From the NCBI RefSeq assembly GCF_020379485.1, contig NC_063439.1, positions 18,442,598 to 18,506,597 on the forward strand: a stretch of DNA of 64,000 bases, read 5' to 3'. The notes below the pieces were generated by a model. It was not told the origin of the DNA. It did no database searches and saw only the letters and a list, made by a program, of their open reading frames with translations. Source of the stretch: Brassica napus. Its lineage: Eukaryota > Streptophyta > Magnoliopsida > Brassicales > Brassicaceae. The position numbers and the translations under genes are program-made. Positions 10,936-22,302 of the stretch are shown piece after piece. How positions within the stretch are numbered: position 1 is the stretch's first letter; each line of letters begins with the position of its first letter.

Positions 10936-11089
10936 TTACACTAATTGTGACATGAACATTTACATTTAATGTTATTTTATAATTTTGGTAAGTTTTAAGA
11001 ATAAGTTAATAACTCATAAATCATCATTAATATAACAACAAATAGTAAAGTTAGAAATATAGTAATATATAATAATTTTCGAAAATATT

Positions 11090-11181
11090 ATTTAATTTTA
11101 TTTAAATAATTTTCTAAAATATTTAATTTTATTTAAATAATTTTAGAAATATTATTTAATTTTATTTAAATAATTTTATAA
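11090..11181 (+). repeat. AT-rich tandem repeat, about 31-33 bp unit, 3 copies
   Basis: The unit starts ATTTAATTTTATTTAAATAA and recurs at 11090, 11121 and 11154 with small differences in the junction (CTAAAAT or AGAAATATT). Confidence 0.75.
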
Positions 11182-11548
11182 TTTTAGTTACTAAAAAAAT
11201 CTTTAAGAAATTATGCATTTTCAGAAAAAAATTCTAATCATATTATAATTATTTTTTTTAATTATTTACAAATTTTATAAATATTCTTTAATTTTATTTT
11301 TTGTTAATTATACATAACAAAACTTTCCCTTAATTTTGTAGAATTTTATTTAAAATATATTAACCAAAATAAATAAATAAAAATATTTCCAAGATATATA
11401 TATATATATGTATATATATATAATATAAATGTAAATAAAAATATTTATTTTATCAATATTTAAATAAAAATGTAAATAAAAATGCAAATAATAAAACCAA
11501 AAAATTAACAAAAATTTATTTATGAATATAATTTTAAAACTTTATTTC

Positions 11549-11571
11549 TGCACATGGTGCAGGGAAACACA
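11549..11571 (+). mobile_element. Helitron-type 3' hairpin (degenerate)
   Basis: The perfect hairpin CTGCACATGGTGCAG is followed by GGAAACACATAGT. The same hairpin with CTAG|T ends is at 48672 (minus strand), and a related end is at 44748-44768. The final CTRR is imperfect here, so this may be an old terminus. Confidence 0.45.
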
Positions 11572-11742
11572 TAGTGTATCTTCAAAATACAGTAAAATAG
11601 TTTTAAAAAAACACAACAACAGTTTTATTGATTCTGAAAAAATAACTTTTCTTGCTTTTCAATTTGCCTTTGCACCTAATATTACATATATTAAGATGAT
11701 GATTGTTTCCATTAGTTTTTGGTTTTTAGTTTTTAACTTTTA

Positions 11743-11997
11743 GGCTTTGAATGGTGACCAGGGAACGAAAGAGAACACTGAATTCCTTATCATTTCTCAA
11801 AAAAATAACCATTCACAAGAAATAGTTTTTCCTTCTTGTTCTTTCCCATTCCTTTTTTGTAGAAAAATATAGAACAAAAGCATTCCTTATTAAATTTGAT
11901 AAGAAACAAGCATTCCTTTTCATTCCTGCAATTTTATTCATATACGCTCATTTCCTATTCGTTCTTCGTGTTTCCGAAAATGTCACCATTCGGAGCC
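11743..11997. mobile_element. Tourist-like (PIF/Harbinger) MITE, 255 bp
   Basis: Terminal inverted repeats GGCTTTGAATGGTGAC (left) and GTCACCATTCGGAGCC (right) match at 14 of 16 positions. The element is flanked by TTA at 11740-11742 and 11998-12000, the Harbinger target duplication. No coding capacity. Confidence 0.85.
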
Positions 11998-12000
11998 TTA

Positions 12001-12900
12001 GATTTTTGTTTTTGATTTTCAGTTTTTAGATTTTGGTGTTGCTGTTTTTTAATAAAATAAGCAATACATTGTTTTAAAATAATAAAGTAAATAGTAATAA
12101 AATTTTAAAATTACCATTAAAATTTATCAAAATATAGTGGTTATTATTAAAATAAAAAATACCATGTTTTAAATTTATTTTATATTAAGTACTATACTAA
12201 AATATGATTATAAAAATATCTATAAATCATAAAAATTAAAATATTTTGAAATTTTGAAACTAATTATATATTTTATTACATAATATATTGTATTAATAAA
12301 ATATTTTAAGTTTTATAATTTTTAGTTGTTGTTTAGTGTGTATAATAATAATTAAAACTATTCAATAATTTTATTTATAGAAATTAATAACTAAATGGTT
12401 ACAATTAATACTAAAATTATCTATATTTATTTATAGATATGAAACAAAAATAAATTATTTTACATTAATGTTCAAATGATAAAAAATTGTATGGGAATTT
12501 TATCTTTATGAAAATATTTTTTATTTAATTATTAACCAATTAAAATATAGTATTTTATACAAAAAAAAATTGGTTTTATATTGAAAACCCACAAAATTGG
12601 GTTTTTGCTTTTCTTCACAAATTGGTTGAAATTTTGAAAAACTAGTTTTTCTAAATTTTAGAGAATCTAATTGTTAAAAAACTTGATTGGCAAGTGAAAT
12701 AGTTTTTACAAAAATAAAAACTAAAACTTGATTGGATAAAAAATATTTACAAAAATAAAAACTAAAAACTAAAGCAAAAACCACAAACTTAAGGGTTAAC
12801 TTTTTTGTCCACATAATTTTTGGAAAACGTACATGAAATGTATTTTAACAAAATTAATGATTTCATTGTATTGGGACAAAGATATGTAAACATTTATAAA
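12001..12900. other. AT-rich noncoding stretch
   Basis: Low-complexity A/T sequence. Around 12590-12790 a segment rich in AAAAACTAAAAACT resembles, in inverse orientation, T-rich sequence at 11710-11740 and 12003-12050. This suggests a decayed inverted-repeat element into which the 11743 MITE inserted, but no ends can be fixed. Confidence 0.35.
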
Positions 12901-12906
12901 GAAGTG

Positions 12907-14117
12907 GTACAACTGAGGTAAGTTTAATTTTTATATGGTACAATTAGTGTTTTCGATTTCACTGCAAAAGTACAACTATGTACAAACCGGTACAACTCAA
13001 AAATTAGTACAACTGTGTATAAAGCGGTACAACTCGAATACTAGTACAAATATGTTATTTCATTTTGTATTATGCATCACGTTTGTATCATGTTTTAAAC
13101 ATTCTGGTGGAACATTAATGTTGAGTAGTTGTACTAGTTGTGCCATTCTTGAAAAAATTCTGTACCTAAATGCCCGTAATTTTAAACTCATAACAATTTT
13201 ATTTTAACATTCCTCCAAAAGAAACAAGTTAAACATCTTAAGAAACATAGGTTTTAACATACCAAGAATATATGTTTTAACATCCAAAAGAACATAAATC
13301 TTACGAACATAAGAAATAAGAAAGCCGAAAACGACATAAGTTTTCCAAAACTATTCCAAATAGCTCACTTTGGCAAGAACATATAAATAATGATACACGT
13401 GATGTGTTTATATTTTTACATGGTAGAACTCATTTTTTTTTAATTTTAAAACCAAAGTACAGCTACATTCAGTATGATACTAGTTGTAGCAATTATACTT
13501 GTCATACATGATCCATTTTTTCTTATAAATTTTTGTCTTATAACCTTTCATCCACTTGATGGAAATACAATAAACATTGGTTTGTTATCTCATCATATCG
13601 AAATAAGCAAGTTTTACCATATCCTTCTTGTATATGTGTTTACAATTGGTCAATTTCTTATCTTATTTTCATGAATGCTTATGCATCCTTTTCGAACTCA
13701 TGATGATTTTTACATCATCTTTTGCATACCCTTCTAAATGTCTTTCTACCGCAACTTTTTGGCTTCACGGCTACTTTCTTCCGCTTTGTGACCAAAAATA
13801 TGATGATTAATTGTTTTTGGAAATGGTACAACTAATATAACTAATACAACTTATAAACAAATCATTAATCAAATATTATTGAAAATAAACTATTTGTGTA
13901 TTTTGACACATCCAATCGGAGAAAGAATAGACCAACATGTCTCAGTAGTTCCACATCATTCTATCTTATAGCATCATTCATACAGTGAAAACATAAACCA
14001 AAATATCACCATATTAATTTGTATCAGTTATACTAGTTCTAGTTATACTTGTTGCAGTGGTTATACTAATTTGAGTTGTATAGTTGTACTTGTTTGAATT
14101 GTACTAATTGTACTTAT
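12907..14117. repeat. Dispersed array of the octamer GTACAACT, direct then inverted
   Basis: Exact GTACAACT occurs at 12907, 12970, 12990, 13008 and 13027, with near matches at 12938, 12980 and 13044. One more lies at 13826. The reverse form AGTTGTAC occurs at 13127 and 14082, with ATTGTACT variants at 14098 and 14108. Forward copies cluster at the left and reverse copies at the right. Subterminal motif clusters of this kind are known from CACTA elements and VANDAL-type Mutator elements, where they bind the element's own protein. No terminal repeats or transposase are recognised. Confidence 0.6.
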
Positions 14118-14510
14118 AATACTATGCATTCTCCTTTACCTGAACTCGAACATAAAACACAAATCCGATTTTGAATAAGACAGAATTGATTAAATATGAC
14201 TATGAATTGATCGTTTTGAGATTAGAAAAAGAAAATCAGTGAATATTTGAATAAAAGTTTTGATTTTTTAAGTGAAGAAGTTAAAGAAACATAAATGGAG
14301 GAAAATGAAGAAGAAAAAGAAGAATTTGGATTAAAAGTCGGGTCAAATTATTGGGTCAGATTACGGATCGGATAGTATGGCAGAAATAGTAAATAACTTG
14401 ATGTCTTTTGTTTTTTCAGTTATTTATCTTTGTTTTGTATTTAAATTTTAATGTAAAATAAATAAAAAGATAAGTGAGGGCCAAATCAGATTTCTTTTGA
14501 CCCATGTGGT

Positions 14511-14761
14511 CAGAGGCGGACCTACGTGTTAGGAAGGGGTTGCACCTGCAACAGGTTAAATATAAATATTAAAGAGTTTTAGTCATTGGACAAGAAGAAA
14601 TCGTAGCTCAGTTGGTGAAATACTCCCTTTCTTGACCCCCCTTTCCTGAGTTCAAACCCCTTATGTTACCTTTTTTTACTTATTTTAATATAAAAATGTT
14701 TATACTGGGCTTCAGCCCAAACATTTGACACCCCTAAAAAATGGGGCTGGGTCCGCCACTG
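14511..14761. mobile_element. hAT-type MITE with tRNA-like internal boxes, 251 bp
   Basis: Ends CAGAGGCGGACCTACG and, inverted, CAGTGGCGGACCCAG. An exact 8-bp target duplication CATGTGGT lies at 14503-14510 and 14762-14769. Inside, TAGCTCAGTTGG (14604-14615) and GAGTTCAAACCCC (14648-14660) match RNA polymerase III A and B boxes at tRNA spacing. Confidence 0.88.
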
Positions 14762-14769
14762 CATGTGGT

Positions 14770-16189
14770 CTATCCGAGAATTTGATCCCTAAAATTAAGA
14801 ATGATTCATTTTTAGGTGGGCATGTCTCCTTGTCCGAGAAAGAGTCCATAGTGTTCTCGTATTTTTTGCTTCATTATCATCGTTTGGCTGCATATTTTTT
14901 TTTGGACTAAATGGTTGATACAAGTTAATGAATGTAGCGACTTGTTCGAGGCCACAATCAATATGAGAAAAATTTGATAGGCACGGAGAATCGCTTATTT
15001 TTATTGCCAACCTTCAAGGCAACTCACGCCATTTTATATTTTAACGTCATTGCTCTGCAAATTGGCTTATATATCTTATTACAAAAGATTTAGCAAACAA
15101 AAAAAATCTTTAAACAGAAAAGCTAACAAACATATTAGAAGATGAAAAAAGAAACTTAGACTTAAATGTCGAACTTAGAGATAATAAGAATAGACTTATA
15201 TAAAAATGTTTTAGATATCGAGAGAGTATTAATGTATGCCATAAGGTAAAAAATTGATTTCAATATTACTGAGGATAGATATTGAAATATCGATCTTTTA
15301 CACCCCCAAGGGTCAAACATGATGGAAGGCATTTGAAGGTTAATATATGCAAAAGATGGCCACTCTGCCTACGAAAACGACATGGCATGCGGATGGAAGA
15401 TTTTTGCACATCATATAGTCATATCCAAACTATTTTGAAGTTAATTTCATATAATACATTATCATTTCAAATATGAAAAACTTGGAAGTTAACCTACTAC
15501 TTGAATAAAATCATAGAAAAAACTAATAAAACCTGGAATGTTCAATAGATTTTTCCAAAAAGGCCAACTATTTGATAAAGATTATATATCCTACAATAAC
15601 CGTTACCAACATATAGACAAGCAACACCTTATGTTATGTGGAGATGAAAGAGTAGCTAAAACTAAAACGAAAGAGAAAGGCCAAATTTTACCAAAAAAAA
15701 AAAAAGAAAGAGAAAGGCCAAACAAAAAGATAGAATAAGGAGGAGACGAAAGGAGGCTTCTAAAGTTATGAGGATATGCAAAGGGGGGTTTGGTTTATAT
15801 ATAAGGTTTCATAATTAGGTCAATAGAAGGTGATACTGATACCACTAGTGTGGATTGTAATATAAATATAAATGGAAATAAAAGAAAACGGGAATTCGTT
15901 TTTCTATTAAAAGTAATAAATCTTTCTGGTCATCGGGCAGATGATATTTTGAAAGTACGTGAATGTTACGGGCAGCTGCCCAGTGAATTAAACAATTCAG
16001 CAACTTGTCTGACTAAGCCAGCCTCGAGACTCCCAATTGATATTCCCGGTTAACTTGGTTAGCTAATCTAATTAGTCTGTGCTAGGTTTCGGTTTTTGGT
16101 TAAAACCTTACGCAAATCAAAAACTCAATGTTTGGCTTAGTTTATTACAGTCTTAACACAATCTACAAATTTTGGTAAGATGTCTCACA
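14770..16189. other. Noncoding transposon debris
   Basis: No gene or element with recognisable ends. The purine-rich run at 15690-15760 and the short open frames are not supported by any family resemblance. Confidence 0.35.
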
Positions 16190-16386
16190 CAGGGCCGGCT
16201 TAGAATTGTATTAGGCCCTTGGGCAAAAATAATTTTTAGACCTAATAGTTAATTAAACTAAGATTATAGGGTCCTATTCTAAAAGAAAAAACAAAAAAAT
16301 GGGCCCCTTCTGTTATTGAATTGATTGGCTTTTGGGGTGGGCCCTGGGCAAGTGCACTCCTTACCCTCCCTGTTGAGCCGGCACTG
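16190..16386. mobile_element. hAT-type MITE, 197 bp
   Basis: Ends CAGGGCCGGCTTA and, inverted, CAGTGCCGGCTCA. The exact 8-bp duplication GTCTCACA is at 16182-16189 and 16387-16394. The interior contains GGCCCTTGGGCAAAA and GGGCCCTGGGCAAG near the two ends. Confidence 0.9.
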
Positions 16387-16589
16387 GTCTCACAAATGTT
16401 ATTTTTTAATAGTTTACTGCAATTCATCACTTATGATGAAAAGTAATTCGTATAAATGGAATAAGGCCACGTATCTATGTGTTAGCCAGGTTTGTAGTGA
16501 AACTAAACTCAAATCGTAACCTAGTTTCTGGAGAATTCAAATGAAGGACAGCCGAAACAGTTGGAATGTTAAACAGGTTGGTCTATTCC

Positions 16590-16760
16590 GTCTCGTACCA
16601 CAGCGGGTTCGTCTTCTTGCGAGTCACAGCAGGTCAGGCCTGCGTGGACTGCGGTTTCCAAAAAGTCGGCCCAATTCCGTCCGGCCAAAGTCCACAATCC
16701 TACAGGCCGTCCCGCGGACTGGATGCCAAAGGAGTGCATCGGGACGCTTCTTGATGCTGC
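16590..16760. other. GC-rich patch in AT-rich spacer
   Basis: A GC-rich segment (CAGGTCAGGCCTGCG, CCGTCCCGCGGACTGG) that resembles, in inverse orientation, the GC-rich patch at 17990-18140 (CTGCCCGCGAGG, GCCAGGCCTGCGG). The pair may be the subterminal regions of a hAT-like element of about 1.5 kb that contains the 17322 MITE. Ends were not found. Confidence 0.35.
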
Positions 16761-17321
16761 AGGCTGCTCTAGGACGCTTCAGGTTGATCCACTACTTACT
16801 TAAGTGCACATAATGAAGATACATGAAGCATCTACTATTTAAGCTCAACAAAATTTGTTATATATTGTTCTTGTTATCTAAGTCTATTTTCTTGAAGTTC
16901 TTGAAGACTATTTTTTCTATTACAAGTACATGTATAAGATGAGATTGATTATATATATATAGGTGCTACACTATTGGAAACAAGTTGCTACACTATTCAA
17001 CATTAAGACACAATCACAAGCAGTCAACATCAATATATCAGAGACAGAACAGAACATGACAAACTAAGCGCAATCAAATTTCATAGTAATAAAACTTACA
17101 ATGCTTTCATCTCTGTTTCGTATCTTCTTTTACTCTTGTTCACTTTCAAAAACACAAAAAAAAAACATATAGACTGAACATGAGTAATTTCATTTCAAGA
17201 AACTATCAATATCAGATTACAAGCTAATTAACAAGACATTCTAATTGCTATCACCAAAGATACATAATGAGTTTCATACCTTCTCAGTGAAGAGGAGAAG
17301 ATGACGACCATGCATGCAGAG

Positions 17322-17510
17322 CAGGCCTGGCTCATGTTTTTTACAGACCCTGTGCAATTTTATTTTTATTTTTACAAGACCAATAAAAATAATTGGTAAA
17401 TAAGACCCTTAAATCTGTAAGAAGAAGACCCTAAATTCTTGCTAAAAATTTCTAATTTTTTTGAGACCCTGTGCATAAGCACCTTGTGCACATGCCAAGG
17501 GCCGGCACTG
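17322..17510. mobile_element. hAT-type MITE, 189 bp
   Basis: Ends CAGGCCTGGCTCA and, inverted, CAGTGCCGGCCCT. The exact 8-bp duplication ATGCAGAG is at 17314-17321 and 17511-17518. Both subterminal regions contain GACCCTGTGCA. It is related to the element at 16190. Confidence 0.9.
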
Positions 17511-18195
17511 ATGCAGAGAAGGAAAACCTCTGGTGGTGGATCTAATAAGAATAGAAGCTAAGAAGACTAGAAGCTAAGAAGCCCTGGTGGTGGATCGAAG
17601 CTGAGGAGATCCAGAAGAAGAATATAACCCACCTGAAATAAGGAGTTAGAGACTTAGAGTGTTAGAACCGAAAAAATATAAATCCACAACAAACCATGTT
17701 TGCACTTTCTTTACCTGTGACATGCATGCAGTCACCGTCGATGAAGAACACATCGTCGGAGCTGGATCTTCGTCTTTGGTTGAGTGTGAGTTCGGAGACT
17801 TTTTCCGGTGGCTTAAAGAAGCTCCACTCTTGGAGATAGAAGACACATGAGAGTCCAGAAGTATCATCGACCTTCAAATCTCTGTCAGCAGAGCTTCATT
17901 TGCCGTCGGCGAACATTTATGGGTGAATCACCTTTTTTCTTCTCTCTTTCTCTCTCTCTTATTTCAGGTGAAAACAGAAATGGAGGCTAGGGTTTGTGGG
18001 TCATCCAAATCCCGCATGTTAACTTGTGGGTCATCCCGCAACAAGTCCTGCCCGCGAGGTCTGTACTCTGCGGACTTACAAAATGCTGGCCTAATCCTGC
18101 CCCGCATCAAGCTTTATTGGGCCAGGCCTGCGGTTCAGGTTTCACTTTGATATCTAATTTATTATTTTGGTTGTTAGTTTTTCTTTTAATTTATA

Positions 18196-18899
18196 CTAGA
18201 ACTTAACCTGCGCCCCCGCGCGGGTGGTTGATTTAACTTATGTTCAACGTAAATTTATAAACCGCTGGTTTTATAAAAATATATTATGTATGTTTTTTAT
18301 GTTTTGTAATTTACATATAGGGTAAAATATATTATTTTATAATAGATGTTTGATAATAATTCTTTTTATTTGTGCATAATATTATATTAAAATTTTATAA
18401 TTTGATACAATTTGATGTAATTGTACTATTCATATGTTAATCTGTTGTTTATTTGTTACTTTATTTTAAAATGAAACTACATACTAAATTTTTTAATTTT
18501 TGCATTAGTTTTCTAAGAATTATTATTAATTTTATGATATATTTTTTTCTTTGAAAATTGAACTCTCGAAATTTTAATATTGACTAAATTAAATATTAAA
18601 AAAATAGTTTATATAATATATAGTTATATACTATATATTTCAGTTTGTGTTTTTTTTTCCCATAAAGAAACAACAACTATTATAATTAATTAATTTAAAT
18701 TGATTTTAAATACAATGGCAGAATCTGTAAATAAAAAAAATACAAAAAGGAAGTATTTAATTATTGTAAATGTAATGGCTAAATATATAAATTAAAAAAG
18801 TAGTTAATCTGCTATTCATGTTTCTGAACAGTTCTTGTTTTAATTTTTATCGATATTTCTAAATAGTACCAAAAGATTCTTTAATTTTAATAATATAGA
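18196..18899 (-). mobile_element. Non-autonomous Helitron, 704 bp
   Basis: Minus-strand element. The 5' end TCTATATTATTAAAAT is at 18899, preceded by host A. The 3' end has a GC hairpin region (CCCGCGCGGG) followed by AGGTTAAGTTCTAG ending at 18196, then host T. Insertion between A and T with a TC start and CTAG end is the Helitron rule. No Rep/helicase coding sequence. Confidence 0.85.
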
Positions 18900-19111
18900 T
18901 GAGTTCGTGGAATAGAACTACTATATTTGATTATTATTTTACTGTATATCGAACATACAAACAAGAATCTACTCGCTTTGTTTCCGAAAACTTACAAGAG
19001 TCTACATGCAGGCGAAAATGTGTACGTCAGTCAATCCATCAATATTGCACGTGTGAATCAGATGAAGTGTGCAAATACAATCACCGTCAGGATAAAAAAT
19101 TACCTCCCAAC

Positions 19112-21031
19112 CATGGGCGGAGGCAGCTTAAGAGAAGGGAGGGTCAGGTGACTCTACTACTTAAAAAAAAAGGGAAATTTGTTAAAACGGAACAAAAGAA
19201 ATAGCATGGTTGTCCATTTGGTATAATACCACCATAAGTTATCTATTTAGTATAATTTTTTTTTCATAATACCAAAATTAACCCTCGATTAATCAAATTA
19301 AATACATTAAACAAAATTTAAAAGCTTAACTGAACTTTAAAAAGTCTAATAAAAAAGAAACAATATTTTAATTTAAAATTTTATTTTTTATTAATTTTTT
19401 AATAAAACTAAAAATTTCACAAACATTTTGAAAAAGTTTTTATAATGTTTATTTAATGTTTTATTGAAAAAATTCTTATAAAGTTTATTTTTATTAAAAA
19501 CGTTTTACAAAGTTTTATTTTTTATTTTTCTACAAAGATTTTAAAAACATTAAAATTAAAAAGTTTATTTTTTTATTAAAAGTTTTAACAAAAAGGAACG
19601 AACATTTAAAAAAAAAAAGTTTATAAAAAAGGAAAATAAAATTTTTGAGAAGGTAAATCGACTTATATACATTTTAAGAAAGTTAGAATAATTTTAGAAT
19701 ATTTCCTTAACTGAAATTTCCTTAATTTTCGCAAAAAAAACATGTTTTCTTATCCGTAGAAGACAACTTCTACACTGTGTAGAACAATGACAAAAGTTCA
19801 GAATGCAATTTCTATCTCATATAGATGTACGAGTTGTGTTTAGATTTCGCATTCTGAAAATTTTAGAATACTTCATTAAAGTAGAAACTGCATTATGGAG
19901 AAAAATAGATATCTTTACAATTAGTAGAATTCGCATTCTCCATATTTAGAATTTTAATTAAAAGTAGATTGTTCGTTCTAAAAAAAATAGATGAACTTGT
20001 ATAATCTAAAATTCGTTTTCTACTAACCAAATTTATGTAGAAGACAAAATCTACATTTAGTAGAACATAATTTTTTTTATTTATTTATTAAGTTTTTCAA
20101 CTAAAAAATATCATTTTGTGTATATGGGTGTTTTATTAATTATATTTATAATTTTAATAATTTTTTTGATACATGAAACTATTTATTTCATTAAGTTTCA
20201 GAAATGAAAAGGATAAAAGAGAGACAAAATGGACAAAAATGGTTTTATACCAAATGGACAACCATGATATTTTTTGTTCTGTTTTGACAATTTTCTAAAA
20301 AAAAAAAACTGTTTTGTATTAAGAAGAATTTGTGTTGACTCCACTAAAAAATAATTACTAAGCAATGAAGATAAAATTTAATTATACAGCTAAAGTAAAT
20401 TTTATATTAAAATTTTTGGATTTACATTAGTTTTAACTTCATTTTCCTATATTTATCTAAAAATATAAAATCCCTAAACACCTTTTGCTATTTTAAACTT
20501 TAGTAATATGTTAGTTTAAGCCCGAATTGTATTACGTCCAACTAATTTACAATATAAAAACATTAAGAAATAAGTAAACTCTTTAAAAAAAATTGTTCCT
20601 CTTCCTCAGACACACAAGACGACGGCAAACTCCCAACTCGTGTTTTCTAATTATTTTTAGTTAAAATTTAAGTTGGTTTTCTATATTTTTAGCCAATAAA
20701 ATTCTTATAAAAAAGTTTCAAGCTATGAGTGTGCGTAGAGTGGAAATGTTGTAGTCGTGTGGTTCGGTCTGAGAAGATTTTAGAGATAGAGATTGAGCTT
20801 TGTTTTTATTCATTGTTGTTATGTTTTTTTTTTCTTAAAAGCTTTAGAAACATAAAACACTCAAAACAAATAAGCAGTCACTGTACAAACGTTTTTTGGT
20901 TTGAATAAATTCTTACATTCAACAAAAAAGGAGTGTGCCTAGAATACATTTGTAGTTTATTGGAGTTTATAAATTATGTTTTTGATTTCTGTTTTCGATC
21001 CCGGTGCAAAACATTTCTGGCTTCGCCACTG
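19112..21031. mobile_element. hAT-type element, 1.92 kb, with a nested element
   Basis: Left end CATGGGCGGAGGCAG, right end (inverted) CAGTGGCGAAGCCAG. The exact 8-bp target duplication CTCCCAAC is at 19104-19111 and 21032-21039. Without the nested insertion (19172-20297) the element is about 0.8 kb. No transposase is recognisable. Confidence 0.88.
19172..20297. mobile_element. Nested Mutator-like TIR element, 1.13 kb, non-autonomous
   Basis: About 65-bp inverted repeats: the left end GGGAAATTTGTTAAAACGG, with CATGGTTGTCCATTTGGTAT further in, is repeated inverted at 20230-20297. Flanks are A9 and A11 runs, compatible with a 9-bp duplication. The interior is AT-rich with repeated TAGAA-type motifs (19750-20070). 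It lies 60 bp inside the hAT element, so it inserted later. Confidence 0.8.
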
Positions 21032-21039
21032 CTCCCAAC

Positions 21040-22302
21040 TATAGCAACTGAAAGTCGAACTTGGATTTATCTGGTGACACCATATTATATCCTCTTTACT
21101 CTAAGCTATCTCTCTAGTGAATGAGTTTTGGCTACAGACATGTAATGGGATGTACTATCAATAACTACTACATACAAAAAAAACTTTCTAAATTAATAAT
21201 GTTTGGACTATGTTAATTTATAAACTCAATTTAAAGATTTTTTTTTAAAATTATGGTTTTAACATATATTTTTAAATATAAGAAGAAAATATTTTATTGT
21301 GTGATATTATATATTATTTAAATTTTATAGATTTGAATATAATCTATTTTAATTAGATTATTTGATGTGTTTTATGTATGTTGAATATGTATGATAGATT
21401 GCAAATGAGTTTTTATATGCATTTCAATAAAGTAACACTAAAATATTTAAACGAAAAAAAATTGAGATGAAATTCATTTTTAAAACAAATAAACATTTTA
21501 ATATTTTGCTTATGTTTATATATATATATATATATATATCTATAAATTATTAATTTATAATGGTTACTATCTTATTCTTTTATCGCATTATGATACATTT
21601 TACTCTAGCATAGTTTGAGAAAAGAAAATTTTATTAATTTTTAATATTTATTAATTTATCGAGTATTAATTTATAGAGTTTCTACATGGCTATTTAACAT
21701 TTTATTTGATATGATATATATATATTTTTTTTAAGAATATGTATATTATTTATAATCATTTAATTTAGTTTAAACTAAGTAAATCCGATCGAACCCGGTT
21801 CAGATCCGGTCGAATCACAATGACCCGTGATCCAAAAAAATTTTGGTTCGCTAATTGGTCCGGTTTTAAAAACACTGACCCAAACTATGCTAATTTTAAT
21901 TAAAAAATATTAATAACTCTCCAAAAAAAATTAAAAATATCTAAAACTCAGAATAAATCTTAAAATTTTCAATCTTAAAATCAATTTGATTAACCTCTTT
22001 GTCTGCAATCTTCTCTTCTTCCTATCCGCTTCTCCGTCCCTCTCTTAAATTCACAATCTTTCTCATTGGTTTTTGATTCACAGCTTCGGATTTTGCACTA
22101 GGGTTCTTCGTCTTTCTTCTACAAAACTCTGCTTATTTACGTATTCCTACGAAGAAACCAGAAGACAAACAAGCTCATGATGATTGAGGTCGCTTCTTTT
22201 ACTCTAATTTGAATCCCATTCTGAGGTCTCGTGGCACCTTTGTCTTTGTGTAATGATTATATATATATATATATTCAATTAAAATATCACGGCTCTTTAA
22301 AT
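21040..22302. other. AT-rich spacer ending in a leader-like segment
   Basis: Mostly A/T-rich. From about 21985 to 22200 the sequence becomes pyrimidine-rich (TCTTCTCTTCTTCCTATCC, CTAGGGTTCTTCGTC), typical of a plant 5' UTR. It could be the original leader or promoter of EMB2759, now separated from the gene by the fold-back element at 22303-23274. Confidence 0.4.
21517..21540 (+). repeat. (TA)n microsatellite
   Basis: Simple dinucleotide run. Confidence 0.8.

Noticed and set aside
14604..14660. Possible tRNA gene
   Set aside because: A and B boxes are present but acceptor and anticodon stems do not pair and it lies inside a bounded MITE.
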